This document shows, in pieces, positions 8,923 through 16,332 of a stretch of DNA of 64,000 nt. The translations under genes and the position numbers were made by a program. The notes beneath the pieces are model-generated. The model was not told the origin of the DNA. It searched no databases and saw nothing but the letters and a program-made list of their open reading frames with translations. Origin of the DNA: Dyadobacter soli (GTDB lineage: Bacteria > Bacteroidota > Bacteroidia > Cytophagales > Spirosomataceae); contig NZ_FNAN01000003.1 in NCBI RefSeq assembly GCF_900101885.1, forward strand, positions 248,001 through 312,000. Direction: 5' to 3'. The first letter of the stretch is position 1; each line of letters starts with the position of its first letter.

Positions 8923-11163
8923 TTAAGCTGCTTTGGCTAGTTTGATTTTTTGAAGAATCTTGATTTCGTCGATCGAAATGGTGCTGATCAATTCGAATAA
9001 TCCGTTAATGGTTTTCAAATCCGAAAGCATTTTGCGTACCGGCGACTGATCGGCTTTCTCGATGCCGAGCTCTTTGATTTCCTTCTTGCGGTTCGCCAGC
9101 AGTTCCACCAGCCGCTGGTTCTGCGGCAGCGATTCCCGCACGATTTCCAGACTGTTACCGGTTTTTCCGTCGATAATGTCGGTGGCCGCCTGCAATTGCC
9201 GGTCGATCTGCCGGATCATCATTTCAAATTCCACGGAAAATTCGGAGTACTCCAAAGTCTGCGCATAAGTCGAAAGCGAGGCAATGTAGGAAGTAAGCAT
9301 ATGGCTCGTCGCGACAAACTGGTGGTACTCTTCCATATTCATTTGCTGGCGCTTGGGCTCGGAAAGCATTTTCTGGAAGTTATCGGAAAGGTTAGCCATC
9401 GCGATAATCGCATTCTTTCTCAATAATTTCAATTCGTTGATATCCAGTTGTTTTCCTGTGAATTTCGCGGCCACAATATCAAAATACTTGCGGTTCGCGT
9501 CCAGCGCTTCTTTCATGTATTGCTTGATCTGCGAATGCTCCCAAACCGGCAAAACGTAGGAAGAAATAATGTAGGCGATTACCGAACCAATCACCGTGTC
9601 GATCACGCGATCCTGCAAGACATCCGTCACATGTTGCGGATTCAGGAAATGGAACGACAGGATCACATACAACGTAATGCTGGTAGACGCGACGAAGTAA
9701 TTGATTTTCAGGAAACTGTACGCCAGTATCATCGACACCATCATGAGAATGAACAGCGGTGTTTTTTCATCAATCAAATACAAAAACAGGAACCCGACGG
9801 TCACTCCGAGGATCGTTCCGCCGATCCGGTGCAGATTGCGCTGCTTGGTAATGCTGAATGCCGGTTTCAGGATCACGGCGATGGTGAGCAAAATCCAGTA
9901 ACCATGCCCTACATCGAAAAATAATGAGGTAATGTAACCCGCCAGCAAGCCGAGCGTTACCCGCACCGCATGCCGGAAATGGCTCGATTTCAACGAAAGG
10001 TTATCGAGCAGAATGCGTGGGTGGTAATCCTGCTTGGGCGTGAAATCTTCCGCTTCGACGGTGAGTTTGTAGCTATTGCTCACGTCCGCTTCGTACTTGG
10101 TAGCCCTGTGCAGCTTTTTCACGCGCTCGGTCACGTCCTGCAAGCTGTTGAGGATTTGGCGGAGCATGATGAAATCCTCCATATTGTCATGGTTCATCTT
10201 ATGCTCGCGCATGCGCTCAAATGCGCGCTGGCATTTGTTGAAAGCTTCGTCGAGGTCGTGGCGGGGGTGGGAGGCATAACCGCTTTGCACCGCTAACCCG
10301 ATCTGCTGAATTTCGGCGGCAAGCCAGGTAATGTAAGTGCCAAAAAGCCGGAGCACTTTCGTGTGGTCGAATGCGCGGTGCAGGTTGGAGTAGTTTTGCT
10401 GGGAATTGAGTATCCTTTCGAAAAGATCGATGCTGTCGAGGAACATCAGCATCAGTATCCTGCTTTTCGTGGTCGATTCGGTGACTATTTCGCGTGTTTT
10501 GAAAAGAATTTCACGCAGGTTCTCATGGTTTTCGCGCAGGATCACCTGCTGGTGTATCATCCGGTTGAAGAGTTCGTCGTAGTCGGGGTTGGCGAAATAG
10601 TAGTCTGCTTTGATGGAAAGCAGTTTACCCAGTTCCAGAAAGTTTTCCCCCAAAAGCTGCTGAATGAGTTTGTAGGGCAACAGTTTCTGTAAAACCATAA
10701 ACAATATGAAGTACCAGATACCGCCGGCCGTAAATATCGCCGCGGTCCTGAACACCATGTCGCCGCTGAGGTGGTCGTCAATGTTAAATACAAAAACGAG
10801 CAGCGAAATCAGCCCGATGCTATTCACGCGGTTGCCATATACGCCGACCAGCGAGAAAAACATTCCGAATATGATAATTTCAAGAAAAATAATAAAATGA
10901 AAGTGGCGCAGGTATCCCGTGATGCAGGCGACAAGGAAACAAGTGGCAATCGCGACGAGCAATGCATTCCGCCGGCGGTGGTAGGGGCCGGGGTTGTCGG
11001 TCCCGCCGATCAGCAGCGTGCCGAGCGGGAACGCGATCCATTCACCCAAAATGCCATAATGATGAAAAATAACGCTGGGGATGATCGTCCCGAGGGTTAG
11101 ACGTACACCGGTCGACAGGTAATGGCTGGAAATAAACTTTTTGAACTCGTCGAGGTAATTCAT
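8923..11163 (-). CDS. FUSC family inner-membrane protein (YccS/aromatic-acid exporter-like)
   Basis: A 746-residue protein with two membrane blocks, each of about five to six helices (roughly residues 15-165 and 385-530), each followed by a long helical cytoplasmic part. This is the YccS/YhfK/FUSC layout, related to AaeB aromatic carboxylic acid efflux proteins. Typical segments are LRHFHFIIFLEIIIFGMFFSLVGVY cut into helices and HAVRVTLGLLAGYITSLFF. It is the first gene of the FUSC-ywbE-EamA operon and has a possible promoter just upstream. Export of weak aromatic acids is a family-based guess. Confidence 0.82.
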   Translation of the reverse strand: MNYLDEFKKFISSHYLSTGVRLTLGTIIPSVIFHHYGILGEWIAFPLGTLLIGGTDNPGPYHRRRNALLVAIATCFLVACITGYLRHFHFIIFLEIIIFGMFFSLVGVYGNRVNSIGLISLLVFVFNIDDHLSGDMVFRTAAIFTAGGIWYFILFMVLQKLLPYKLIQQLLGENFLELGKLLSIKADYYFANPDYDELFNRMIHQQVILRENHENLREILFKTREIVTESTTKSRILMLMFLDSIDLFERILNSQQNYSNLHRAFDHTKVLRLFGTYITWLAAEIQQIGLAVQSGYASHPRHDLDEAFNKCQRAFERMREHKMNHDNMEDFIMLRQILNSLQDVTERVKKLHRATKYEADVSNSYKLTVEAEDFTPKQDYHPRILLDNLSLKSSHFRHAVRVTLGLLAGYITSLFFDVGHGYWILLTIAVILKPAFSITKQRNLHRIGGTILGVTVGFLFLYLIDEKTPLFILMMVSMILAYSFLKINYFVASTSITLYVILSFHFLNPQHVTDVLQDRVIDTVIGSVIAYIISSYVLPVWEHSQIKQYMKEALDANRKYFDIVAAKFTGKQLDINELKLLRKNAIIAMANLSDNFQKMLSEPKRQQMNMEEYHQFVATSHMLTSYIASLSTYAQTLEYSEFSVEFEMMIRQIDRQLQAATDIIDGKTGNSLEIVRESLPQNQRLVELLANRKKEIKELGIEKADQSPVRKMLSDLKTINGLFELISTISIDEIKILQKIKLAKAA

Positions 11164-11188
11164 GGAATCTGGTCACGGTGTGCTATTG

Positions 11189-11219
11189 CAATACTACTAT
11201 TTTAAATTTCGCAACCCAA
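11189..11219 (-). promoter_or_regulatory. Possible promoter of the FUSC-ywbE-EamA operon
   Basis: On the minus strand a TTG (11217-11219) is followed after 20 bp by TAGTATTG (11189-11196), one mismatch from TAnnTTTG. The leader to the ATG at 11163 would be about 20 nt. The -7 mismatch keeps confidence low. Confidence 0.35.
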
Positions 11220-11286
11220 CAAAAGGCGTACCAAAATTTAATACCTGCACAGAGCCGCTTAGTCGTCCGGCCTGGGCTGTTTTTTG

Positions 11287-11294
11287 TATATTTG
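11287..11294 (+). promoter_or_regulatory. Possible -7 box for the HPP gene
   Basis: The plus strand reads TATATTTG, a match to TAnnTTTG, about 118 bp before the HPP start. No -33 TTG is seen 18-21 bp upstream. Confidence 0.3.
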
Positions 11295-11411
11295 GAAGGG
11301 ATTAGGAGATGAGAGCAGCAGAAAATTTGGAATGCTCCCTTAATTTACGAACCATCGCTATCCCGATATAGTTCTATTTCCAATACTACTTCCACCAAAA
11401 GTTTCCACGTT

Positions 11412-12002
11412 TTGAGAAAAAGGATTAAACGTAACGCCAGGCTGGTCCGCTACGTCGTCTATAAAGAGACACTGATCGATTTCAAAGACCATTTCTGGAC
11501 TTTCCTGGGCTCCTTCCTCGGTATAGGCATTATCGGCCTGCTCAACGACAAGCAATTCACCGATTCCGACTCTTTATTCCTGATCGGTTCTTTCGGCGCG
11601 TCGTCGGTACTCATTTACGGAATTGTGAACAGCCCGCTCGCACAACCGCGTAATCTCATAGGCGGGCACGTGATATGTGCGCTCGTGGGCGTGACGGTCC
11701 ATAAGATTATCCCCGATCAGGTTTGGCTTTCATCGGCATTCGCCGTTTCAATATCTATTGTATTAATGCAGGTAACTAAAACGCTGCACCCTCCGGGCGG
11801 CGCAACGGCCTTGATCGCGAATATCGGCTCCGAGAAAATCAAGGCGTTGGGTTATATGTATGTGCTCAACCCGGTTTTGACCGGCGTTCTGGTATTGCTT
11901 TTTGTGGCGGTGATGGTCAACCGCTTCGCCGCACACCGCAAGTATCCGGCCAACAAGAATTGGTACAAAGTGTGGGAACGAAAGTATTTCACCAGGGTCT
12001 GA
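11412..12002 (+). CDS. HPP family integral membrane protein
   Basis: A 196-residue inner-membrane protein with four main hydrophobic segments and the family signature LHPPGGATAL in the loop after the third. HPP proteins are small four-helix membrane proteins, one of which was linked to nitrite transport in chloroplasts and cyanobacteria; the role here is unknown. There is no ATG near the 5' end, so the start is taken as the TTG at 11412, which gives a basic N-terminus (MRKRIKRNARLVRY) before the first helix. It converges on ferritin with a strong hairpin between them. Confidence 0.82.
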   Translation: MRKRIKRNARLVRYVVYKETLIDFKDHFWTFLGSFLGIGIIGLLNDKQFTDSDSLFLIGSFGASSVLIYGIVNSPLAQPRNLIGGHVICALVGVTVHKIIPDQVWLSSAFAVSISIVLMQVTKTLHPPGGATALIANIGSEKIKALGYMYVLNPVLTGVLVLLFVAVMVNRFAAHRKYPANKNWYKVWERKYFTRV

Positions 12003-12005
12003 AAA

Positions 12006-12039
12006 CAAGAATAGCTGCTCTTTCGGGCAGCTATTCTTG
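12006..12039. terminator. Bidirectional hairpin terminator between HPP and ferritin
   Basis: A 15-bp stem (12006-12020 paired with 12025-12039, one G-T pair) closes a TTTC loop. It lies between two convergent genes, four bases after the HPP stop and 18 bases past the ferritin stop. On the minus strand the stem is followed by a short T run. Confidence 0.75.
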
Positions 12040-12057
12040 TAAGATAAGGAACTTATA

Positions 12058-12582
12058 TTATTCTTCGGAACCAAGTTTGCCGATCGCTTTGTCGATCACA
12101 TAATGGCCGGTGCCTTCTTCGCCGATCACGTCGAAAAGCTCGATCGCACGGCGTGCATTGTCTTCTTCTTCGATTTGCTCGCTCACAAACCATTGCAGGA
12201 AGTTCTCGGTTGCGTAATCTTCTTCTTTGCGTGCAGCAGTAACAATGCGGTTGATCGACTGCGTTACCGCGATTTCGCTTTGCAATGCTGTTTCGAATAC
12301 ACTTTTGAATGTAGGATATTCCTGCTTAACGCCTGAAATTTCAGGAGAAACCGCCGTGCCGCCTACCGTCATCAGGTAGTTGAAGATTTTCAGCATGTGG
12401 GTGCGCTCTTCGTCGGATTGGTGGAGGAAATACTTCGCGCTGTGCTTGAAACCGTTGCGGTCGCACCACGAAGCCATGGCAAGATATTTAGCAGAAGCCT
12501 CTGCTTCCATCTTCACCTGGTTGTTCAAAAGTATCTCTATTTCCTCTTTGAGGGAAGTACGTGCTCTTAGTAAGTCTTTCAT
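12058..12582 (-). CDS. ftnA: Bacterial non-heme ferritin
   Basis: A 174-residue four-helix ferritin, the usual length for FtnA. Ferroxidase-centre residues can be placed at Glu27 (first helix), Glu59 and His62 (DEERTHMLKIFNY) and in the helix FVSEQIEEEDNARRAIE. No heme-binding Met of bacterioferritin type is apparent. The protein stores iron in 24-mers in the cytosol by oxidising Fe(II). It is a single gene with its own promoter at 12616-12646 and a hairpin terminator. Confidence 0.93.
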   Translation of the reverse strand: MKDLLRARTSLKEEIEILLNNQVKMEAEASAKYLAMASWCDRNGFKHSAKYFLHQSDEERTHMLKIFNYLMTVGGTAVSPEISGVKQEYPTFKSVFETALQSEIAVTQSINRIVTAARKEEDYATENFLQWFVSEQIEEEDNARRAIELFDVIGEEGTGHYVIDKAIGKLGSEE

Positions 12583-12615
12583 GATTTTGCCTGTTTATTC
12601 GTGTCTTAACAAGTG

Positions 12616-12646
12616 CAAATATCATGCGAAAGTTCATCATTCCAAA
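12616..12646 (-). promoter_or_regulatory. Ferritin promoter (-33 TTTG, 19 bp, -7 GATATTTG)
   Basis: On the minus strand TTTG (12643-12646) is followed after exactly 19 bp by GATATTTG (12616-12623), one mismatch from TAnnTTTG. The predicted leader is about 27 nt to the ATG at 12582. Confidence 0.5.
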
Positions 12647-12693
12647 TCGTTTTAGAAATTTGGAAACGGTCTAATATAGTCTGAATGAGTAAT

Positions 12694-13041
12694 TTAGACT
12701 AATTCTTGTTCTGTATAGAGCACTTGGTGGAGCATGGAATTGAGCTCGATCGCGAAGTGTGTACCGTTCACCAACTCGCGCAACTGGATCACTTCGCAGA
12801 GCGTCATTTTGTGACCGATATTGAGTTGCGGAGCCTCAACGAACTCATAGTCAGATTCGTCCGACAGATCAAAAATCTTACTGTGGATATCGATGCTGTT
12901 GATAAACCGGCGGAAATTCAAAAAATCCAGGATCTTAAAGGGAGCTTTGATCTCGCCAAAGTGAAGGATGATACGGGAAGTTAAATCACACTGTACGCTG
13001 TAACCTTTCGCGGTACTGAACAATTCATTCTGGGTATTCAC
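12694..13041 (-). CDS. Hypothetical protein, 115 aa
   Basis: I do not recognise this protein. It is soluble, without a signal peptide or membrane segment, and contains LTSRIILHFGEIKAPFKILD followed by an acidic stretch DLSDESDYEFVEAP and a helical end rich in Leu and Glu. The open frame extends up to a TTG at 13104, but a strong promoter at 13078-13108 lies inside that extension, so translation must begin downstream; the GTG at 13041 is the best candidate, with TTG at 13050 as an alternative. It lies between ferritin and higBA, all on the minus strand, each with its own signals. Confidence 0.55.
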   Translation of the reverse strand: MNTQNELFSTAKGYSVQCDLTSRIILHFGEIKAPFKILDFLNFRRFINSIDIHSKIFDLSDESDYEFVEAPQLNIGHKMTLCEVIQLRELVNGTHFAIELNSMLHQVLYTEQELV

Positions 13042-13077
13042 TGACAGCAAGGAATTTGAATCGTGGAAATTGTTACA

Positions 13078-13108
13078 CAAAGATAGATTCAAACTTTTTG
13101 TCAAGCAA
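13078..13108 (-). promoter_or_regulatory. Promoter of the 115-aa hypothetical gene
   Basis: On the minus strand TTG (13106-13108) is followed after 20 bp by TATCTTTG (13078-13085), a full TAnnTTTG match. Its position inside the longest open frame decides against the upstream TTG start. Confidence 0.6.
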
Positions 13109-13143
13109 GTTTATTTGTAAACAATCTAATTAAATGGATTGTA

Positions 13144-13455
13144 CTAGGCAGATTTTAGGTTAGGGTCATTCCAAAAGTGTGTTATCGCTGTGCGGTCGAC
13201 ATTCTTTTCGGCATGCCAGATGTCGTAATTTGTTTGCAGATTGATCCAGAATTGGGAGGAGTTTCCAAATGCTTCTGAGAGTTTAACAGCCATTTCAGCC
13301 GAAATACCCATTTGTTCATCTACAATCGCTGACAAACTGCTTTGGCTGACGCCGAGCCCTGTTGCAACTTCTGCGATTGTAAGTCCGCGTTCGGAAATGT
13401 ATTCTTCCTTTAATATTTCGCCTGGATGTACCGGCGGCAGGTTTCTTTTGATCAT
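13144..13455 (-). CDS. higA: HigA family antitoxin
   Basis: A 103-residue protein beginning MIKRNLPPVHPGEILKEEYI, the hallmark opening of HigA/VapI-type antitoxins, followed by an XRE helix-turn-helix (LTIAEVATGLGVSQSSLSAIVDEQMGISAEMA). It should neutralise the HigB mRNA interferase and repress its own operon. It lies 4 bp downstream of higB, the toxin-first order typical of higBA. The reading frame is intact, although the toxin frame is not. Confidence 0.9.
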   Translation of the reverse strand: MIKRNLPPVHPGEILKEEYISERGLTIAEVATGLGVSQSSLSAIVDEQMGISAEMAVKLSEAFGNSSQFWINLQTNYDIWHAEKNVDRTAITHFWNDPNLKSA

Positions 13456-13459
13456 AACT

Positions 13460-13737
13460 TCAATGGTAATCGAGGTAATCTACATCATGAACATCACCAT
13501 TTTCGAACCGGAAAATGATCCGGAAATTCGGAGAGACCTTAATGGACCAGAAATCACTGAGGTCTCCTGTCAATTTATGAACGCCCGAACCAAGCTGTAA
13601 AATATCATCTACACAGGTTAACGCATCCAGCTGGTCGAGCACACGATTGATTTTTTAAGATAGGCAGCAGGCAATTTGGCACCCATACCATCGCGGTAAA
13701 ATGCCAGCAATGCTTTATGCCGGATAGAAACAATCAT
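13460..13737 (-). pseudogene. higB: HigB/RelE-type toxin gene with a frameshift at an A6 tract
   Basis: Two overlapping frames together give a complete HigB of about 92 residues. The first starts at the ATG at 13737 (MIVSIRHKALLAFYRDGMGA) and runs into a stop at 13618-13620 after 39 codons. The second, from about 13650 to 13460, carries the rest (VLDQLDALTCVDDIL, then the conserved NFRIIFRFENGDVHDVDYLD). The frames switch at the six A residues at 13651-13656 on the minus strand, where seven would restore one frame. It is either an inactivated toxin, a -1 slippage site or a sequencing indel. RelE-fold HigB enzymes cleave mRNA on the ribosome. Confidence 0.8.
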
Positions 13738-13738
13738 A

Positions 13739-13764
13739 GTGTGTATAAATAACTGTGTGTATAA
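13739..13764. repeat. Direct repeat upstream of higB, possible HigA operator
   Basis: The 10-bp word GTGTGTATAA occurs at 13739-13748 and again at 13755-13764, 16 bp apart from start to start, right before the higB start codon. Direct or inverted repeats at this position are common binding sites of the HigA antitoxin; binding here is inferred. Confidence 0.4.
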
Positions 13765-13775
13765 TCTAATCCTCT

Positions 13776-13799
13776 TGCCGTCGACTTAAGTCGACGGCA
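13776..13799. terminator. Perfect 24-bp palindrome between glnS and higB
   Basis: The sequence TGCCGTCGACTT followed by its exact reverse complement forms a 24-bp palindrome. It starts 11 bp past the glnS stop and lies upstream of higB. It could fold as a hairpin that ends glnS transcription, though no T run follows on the minus strand, or act as a protein-binding site. Confidence 0.45.
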
Positions 13800-13810
13800 G
13801 AAGAATAATT

Positions 13811-15481
13811 TTAATTTGCTGCTTTGGCCCAGTTGTCTCTCAGGGTCGATGTTCTGTTGAAAACCAGCTTTTCGGCTGTGCTGTCCGGGTCTTTGGCGAA
13901 ATAGCCTTTTCTCAGGAACTGGAATGATTCGCCTTCCTGTGCTTCGAGCAATGCGGGCTCGGCATAGCCGGTGATGACGTGCAATGAGTCCGGGTTCAGA
14001 TAATCTTTGAAATCACCATCCTCGGACGATGGATCTTCGACCGAGAACAGGCGGTCGTACAGACGCACTTCGATTTCTGCGGCGTGAGCTGCCGAAACCC
14101 AGTGCAATGTCCCTTTTACATTAATGCCGGTTGTGTCTTGTCCGCTTTTGCTGTTTTCAATGTAAGTACAGCGTACCTCGGTGATTTCACCGCTTTCGTC
14201 TTTAACAAAATCATCACACTGGATAATGTAGGCGCCTTTCAAGCGCACCATTTTACCCGGCGCGAGGCGGAAGTATTTCTTCGAAGGTACTTCCATGAAA
14301 TCCTCTTTTTCAATGAAAATTTCGCGGGAGAATGGAATTTCGCGGTTCCCGGTCGAAATATCTTCCGGGTTGTTTTCGCTGTGGCACATTTCGGTCACGC
14401 CTTCCGGGAAGTTGGTGATCACTACTTTCAGCGGATCGAGTACCACCATTCTGCGCAATGCCTGTTTGTTCAAATCCTCGCGAACGCAGAATTCGAGCAA
14501 GCCTACATCTACCATATTCTCACGTTTCGCGACGCCGATGCGGTCGCAGAAATCGCGGATGGCGAATGCGGTGTAGCCTCTGCGGCGCATTCCGCTGATG
14601 GTCGGCATGCGCGGATCGTCCCAGCCACTTACATGGCCTTCTTGCACCAGTTGAAGCAGTTTACGCTTGCTGGTGACGGTATAGTTAAGATTGCGGCGCG
14701 CAAATTCGTATTGATGCGAGGTATATATGCCCAGCGTTTTGATCAGCCAGTCGTATAGCTCGCGGTGCGGCGCGAATTCCAGCGTACAAATCGAATGCGT
14801 AACCGTTTCGATCGCGTCGCTTTGCCCGTGTGCGAAGTCGTACATCGGGTAAATGCACCATTTGTTGCCGGTACGGTGGTGGTGTGCATGCTTAATGCGG
14901 TACAAAATCGGGTCGCGCATAAGCATATTGATGTGCGCCATGTCGATTTTGGCACGCAACGTGCGGCTTCCATCTGGGAAGTCGCCGTTTCTCATTTGTT
15001 CGAAAAGTGCAAGATTTTCTTCTACGCTGCGGCTGCGGTAAGGACTGTCCTTACCGGGCTCGGTAGGCGTGCCTTTCAGCGTCGCGATTTCCTCGGAAGT
15101 AGAGTCGTCGACGTAAGCCAGCCCTTCATTGATCAGCCTGATCGCGTAGCCGTAAAGGGTATCGAAATAGTCGGAAGCGTAGTTCTCATTCTCCCACTCG
15201 AAACCCAGCCAGCGGATGTCATTCTTGATATTTTCAACGTATTCGGTGTCTTCGGTCACCGGATTGGTATCGTCAAATCGCAGATTGGTATAACCCGGAA
15301 ATTTCTTGGTCAGCCCGAAATTCAGGCAAATGCTTGTAGCATGCCCAATGTGCAGATAGCCATTGGGTTCCGGTGGAAAGCGCGTAATAATCTGAGTATA
15401 TTTTCCTGATTGCAGGTCAGCGTCAATAATCTCTTCGATAAAATTCAGGCTTTTCTCTTCTTTTTTCTCTTCCGTAATCAT
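13811..15481 (-). CDS. glnS: Glutamine--tRNA ligase
   Basis: A 556-residue class I aminoacyl-tRNA synthetase. The HIGH motif is at residues 44-47 ([11 protein letters not shown]), and the KMSKS equivalent is [10 protein letters not shown]. The catalytic domain has FDDTNP and the C-terminal half is the GlnRS anticodon-binding beta-barrel pair. Length and motifs distinguish it from GltX. The longest frame starts at 15565, but the promoter at 15506-15537 falls inside that extension and family members begin near [14 protein letters not shown], so the ATG at 15481 is preferred. Confidence 0.95.
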   Translation of the reverse strand: MITEEKKEEKSLNFIEEIIDADLQSGKYTQIITRFPPEPNGYLHIGHATSICLNFGLTKKFPGYTNLRFDDTNPVTEDTEYVENIKNDIRWLGFEWENENYASDYFDTLYGYAIRLINEGLAYVDDSTSEEIATLKGTPTEPGKDSPYRSRSVEENLALFEQMRNGDFPDGSRTLRAKIDMAHINMLMRDPILYRIKHAHHHRTGNKWCIYPMYDFAHGQSDAIETVTHSICTLEFAPHRELYDWLIKTLGIYTSHQYEFARRNLNYTVTSKRKLLQLVQEGHVSGWDDPRMPTISGMRRRGYTAFAIRDFCDRIGVAKRENMVDVGLLEFCVREDLNKQALRRMVVLDPLKVVITNFPEGVTEMCHSENNPEDISTGNREIPFSREIFIEKEDFMEVPSKKYFRLAPGKMVRLKGAYIIQCDDFVKDESGEITEVRCTYIENSKSGQDTTGINVKGTLHWVSAAHAAEIEVRLYDRLFSVEDPSSEDGDFKDYLNPDSLHVITGYAEPALLEAQEGESFQFLRKGYFAKDPDSTAEKLVFNRTSTLRDNWAKAAN

Positions 15482-15505
15482 ACTAAAATGAAATTTTCCA
15501 ATTTT

Positions 15506-15537
15506 CAAAGTTAACCTTCTTCCTGCAAATTCCGCAA
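15506..15537 (-). promoter_or_regulatory. glnS promoter (-33 TTG, 21 bp, -7 TAACTTTG)
   Basis: On the minus strand TTG (15535-15537) precedes TAACTTTG (15506-15513) by 21 bp. The leader to the ATG at 15481 would be about 18 nt. The site excludes the upstream start at 15565. Confidence 0.55.
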
Positions 15538-15573
15538 TCGGCTCGCTGAAATCGTAAATCCGCAAGTTTGGCT

Positions 15574-15581
15574 TAATTTTG
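15574..15581 (+). promoter_or_regulatory. Possible -7 box for truA
   Basis: The plus strand reads TAATTTTG, ending four bases before the truA ATG at 15586. If used, the transcript would be leaderless or nearly so. No -33 TTG is seen. Confidence 0.3.
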
Positions 15582-15585
15582 CGGA

Positions 15586-16332
15586 ATGCGCTATTTCCTG
15601 GAATTCAGTTACCGCGGCACGGCTTACAATGGCTGGCAGAAACAAAACAATGCATTGGGCATTCAGCAAGTGCTGGAAGAAGCCTTCGCTAAAATACTGA
15701 GAATGCCCGTCGAGCTTACCGGCAGCAGCCGCACCGATGCGGGTGTACATGCAGAACAACAATTCGCCCATTTTGATTTACCCGACGCAGTTGCTGACGC
15801 CGATTTGCTGGTTTATAAACTGAATGCGCTGATTCCCAAAGACATTGCTGTTCAGCGCATTTTGTCCGTGGGCGAGGAGGTGCATTCAAGATTCGCGGCG
15901 ACGCACCGCAAATATGAATATCGCATTACCTATCAGAAGAATCCTTTCCTGACCGATCTGGCCACGCAAATGCGCCGGAACCTGGATGTCGCCCTGATGA
16001 ATGAGGCTGCCGCATTATTATTGGTACATAATGATTTCGAAAGTTTCAGCAAGATCCACACGAACGTCAACAACTTTCGGTGTACCATTACCGAGTCGCG
16101 GTGGGCGGAGTCGGGTGAAATGCTTGTCTTTCATGTCAAAGCAAATCGCTTTCTTCGTGGAATGGTGCGCGCGCTGGTGGGCACAATGCTGGAAGTAGGG
16201 CGGCACAAAATCTCGGTGAGTGATTTTGAACAGATAATCCTTTCACAAAACAGAAAAAATGCCGGAGCACAGGCCCCGGCGGAAGGTTTGTTTCTGGTGG
16301 AAGTCGGTTATCCCGACGCATTGCTTATTTGA
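15586..16332 (+). CDS. truA: tRNA pseudouridine(38-40) synthase
   Basis: A 248-residue TruA. The catalytic Asp51 sits in [14 protein letters not shown], and the second conserved block is [18 protein letters not shown]. The enzyme isomerises uridines 38, 39 and 40 in the anticodon arm of several tRNAs. It is divergent from glnS and its stop overlaps the convergent aldehyde dehydrogenase gene by 8 bp. Confidence 0.95.
   Translation: MRYFLEFSYRGTAYNGWQKQNNALGIQQVLEEAFAKILRMPVELTGSSRTDAGVHAEQQFAHFDLPDAVADADLLVYKLNALIPKDIAVQRILSVGEEVHSRFAATHRKYEYRITYQKNPFLTDLATQMRRNLDVALMNEAAALLLVHNDFESFSKIHTNVNNFRCTITESRWAESGEMLVFHVKANRFLRGMVRALVGTMLEVGRHKISVSDFEQIILSQNRKNAGAQAPAEGLFLVEVGYPDALLI

Noticed and set aside
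13121..13142. Hairpin downstream of higA as a terminator
   Set aside because: The stem is only 6 AT-rich base pairs with a 10-nt loop and a weak T run, too little to call.
12583..13810. Genomic island around higBA
   Set aside because: Only higBA and one unknown gene are involved; flanking ferritin and glnS are core genes, base composition does not shift sharply over a large region, and no integrase or tRNA boundary is seen.
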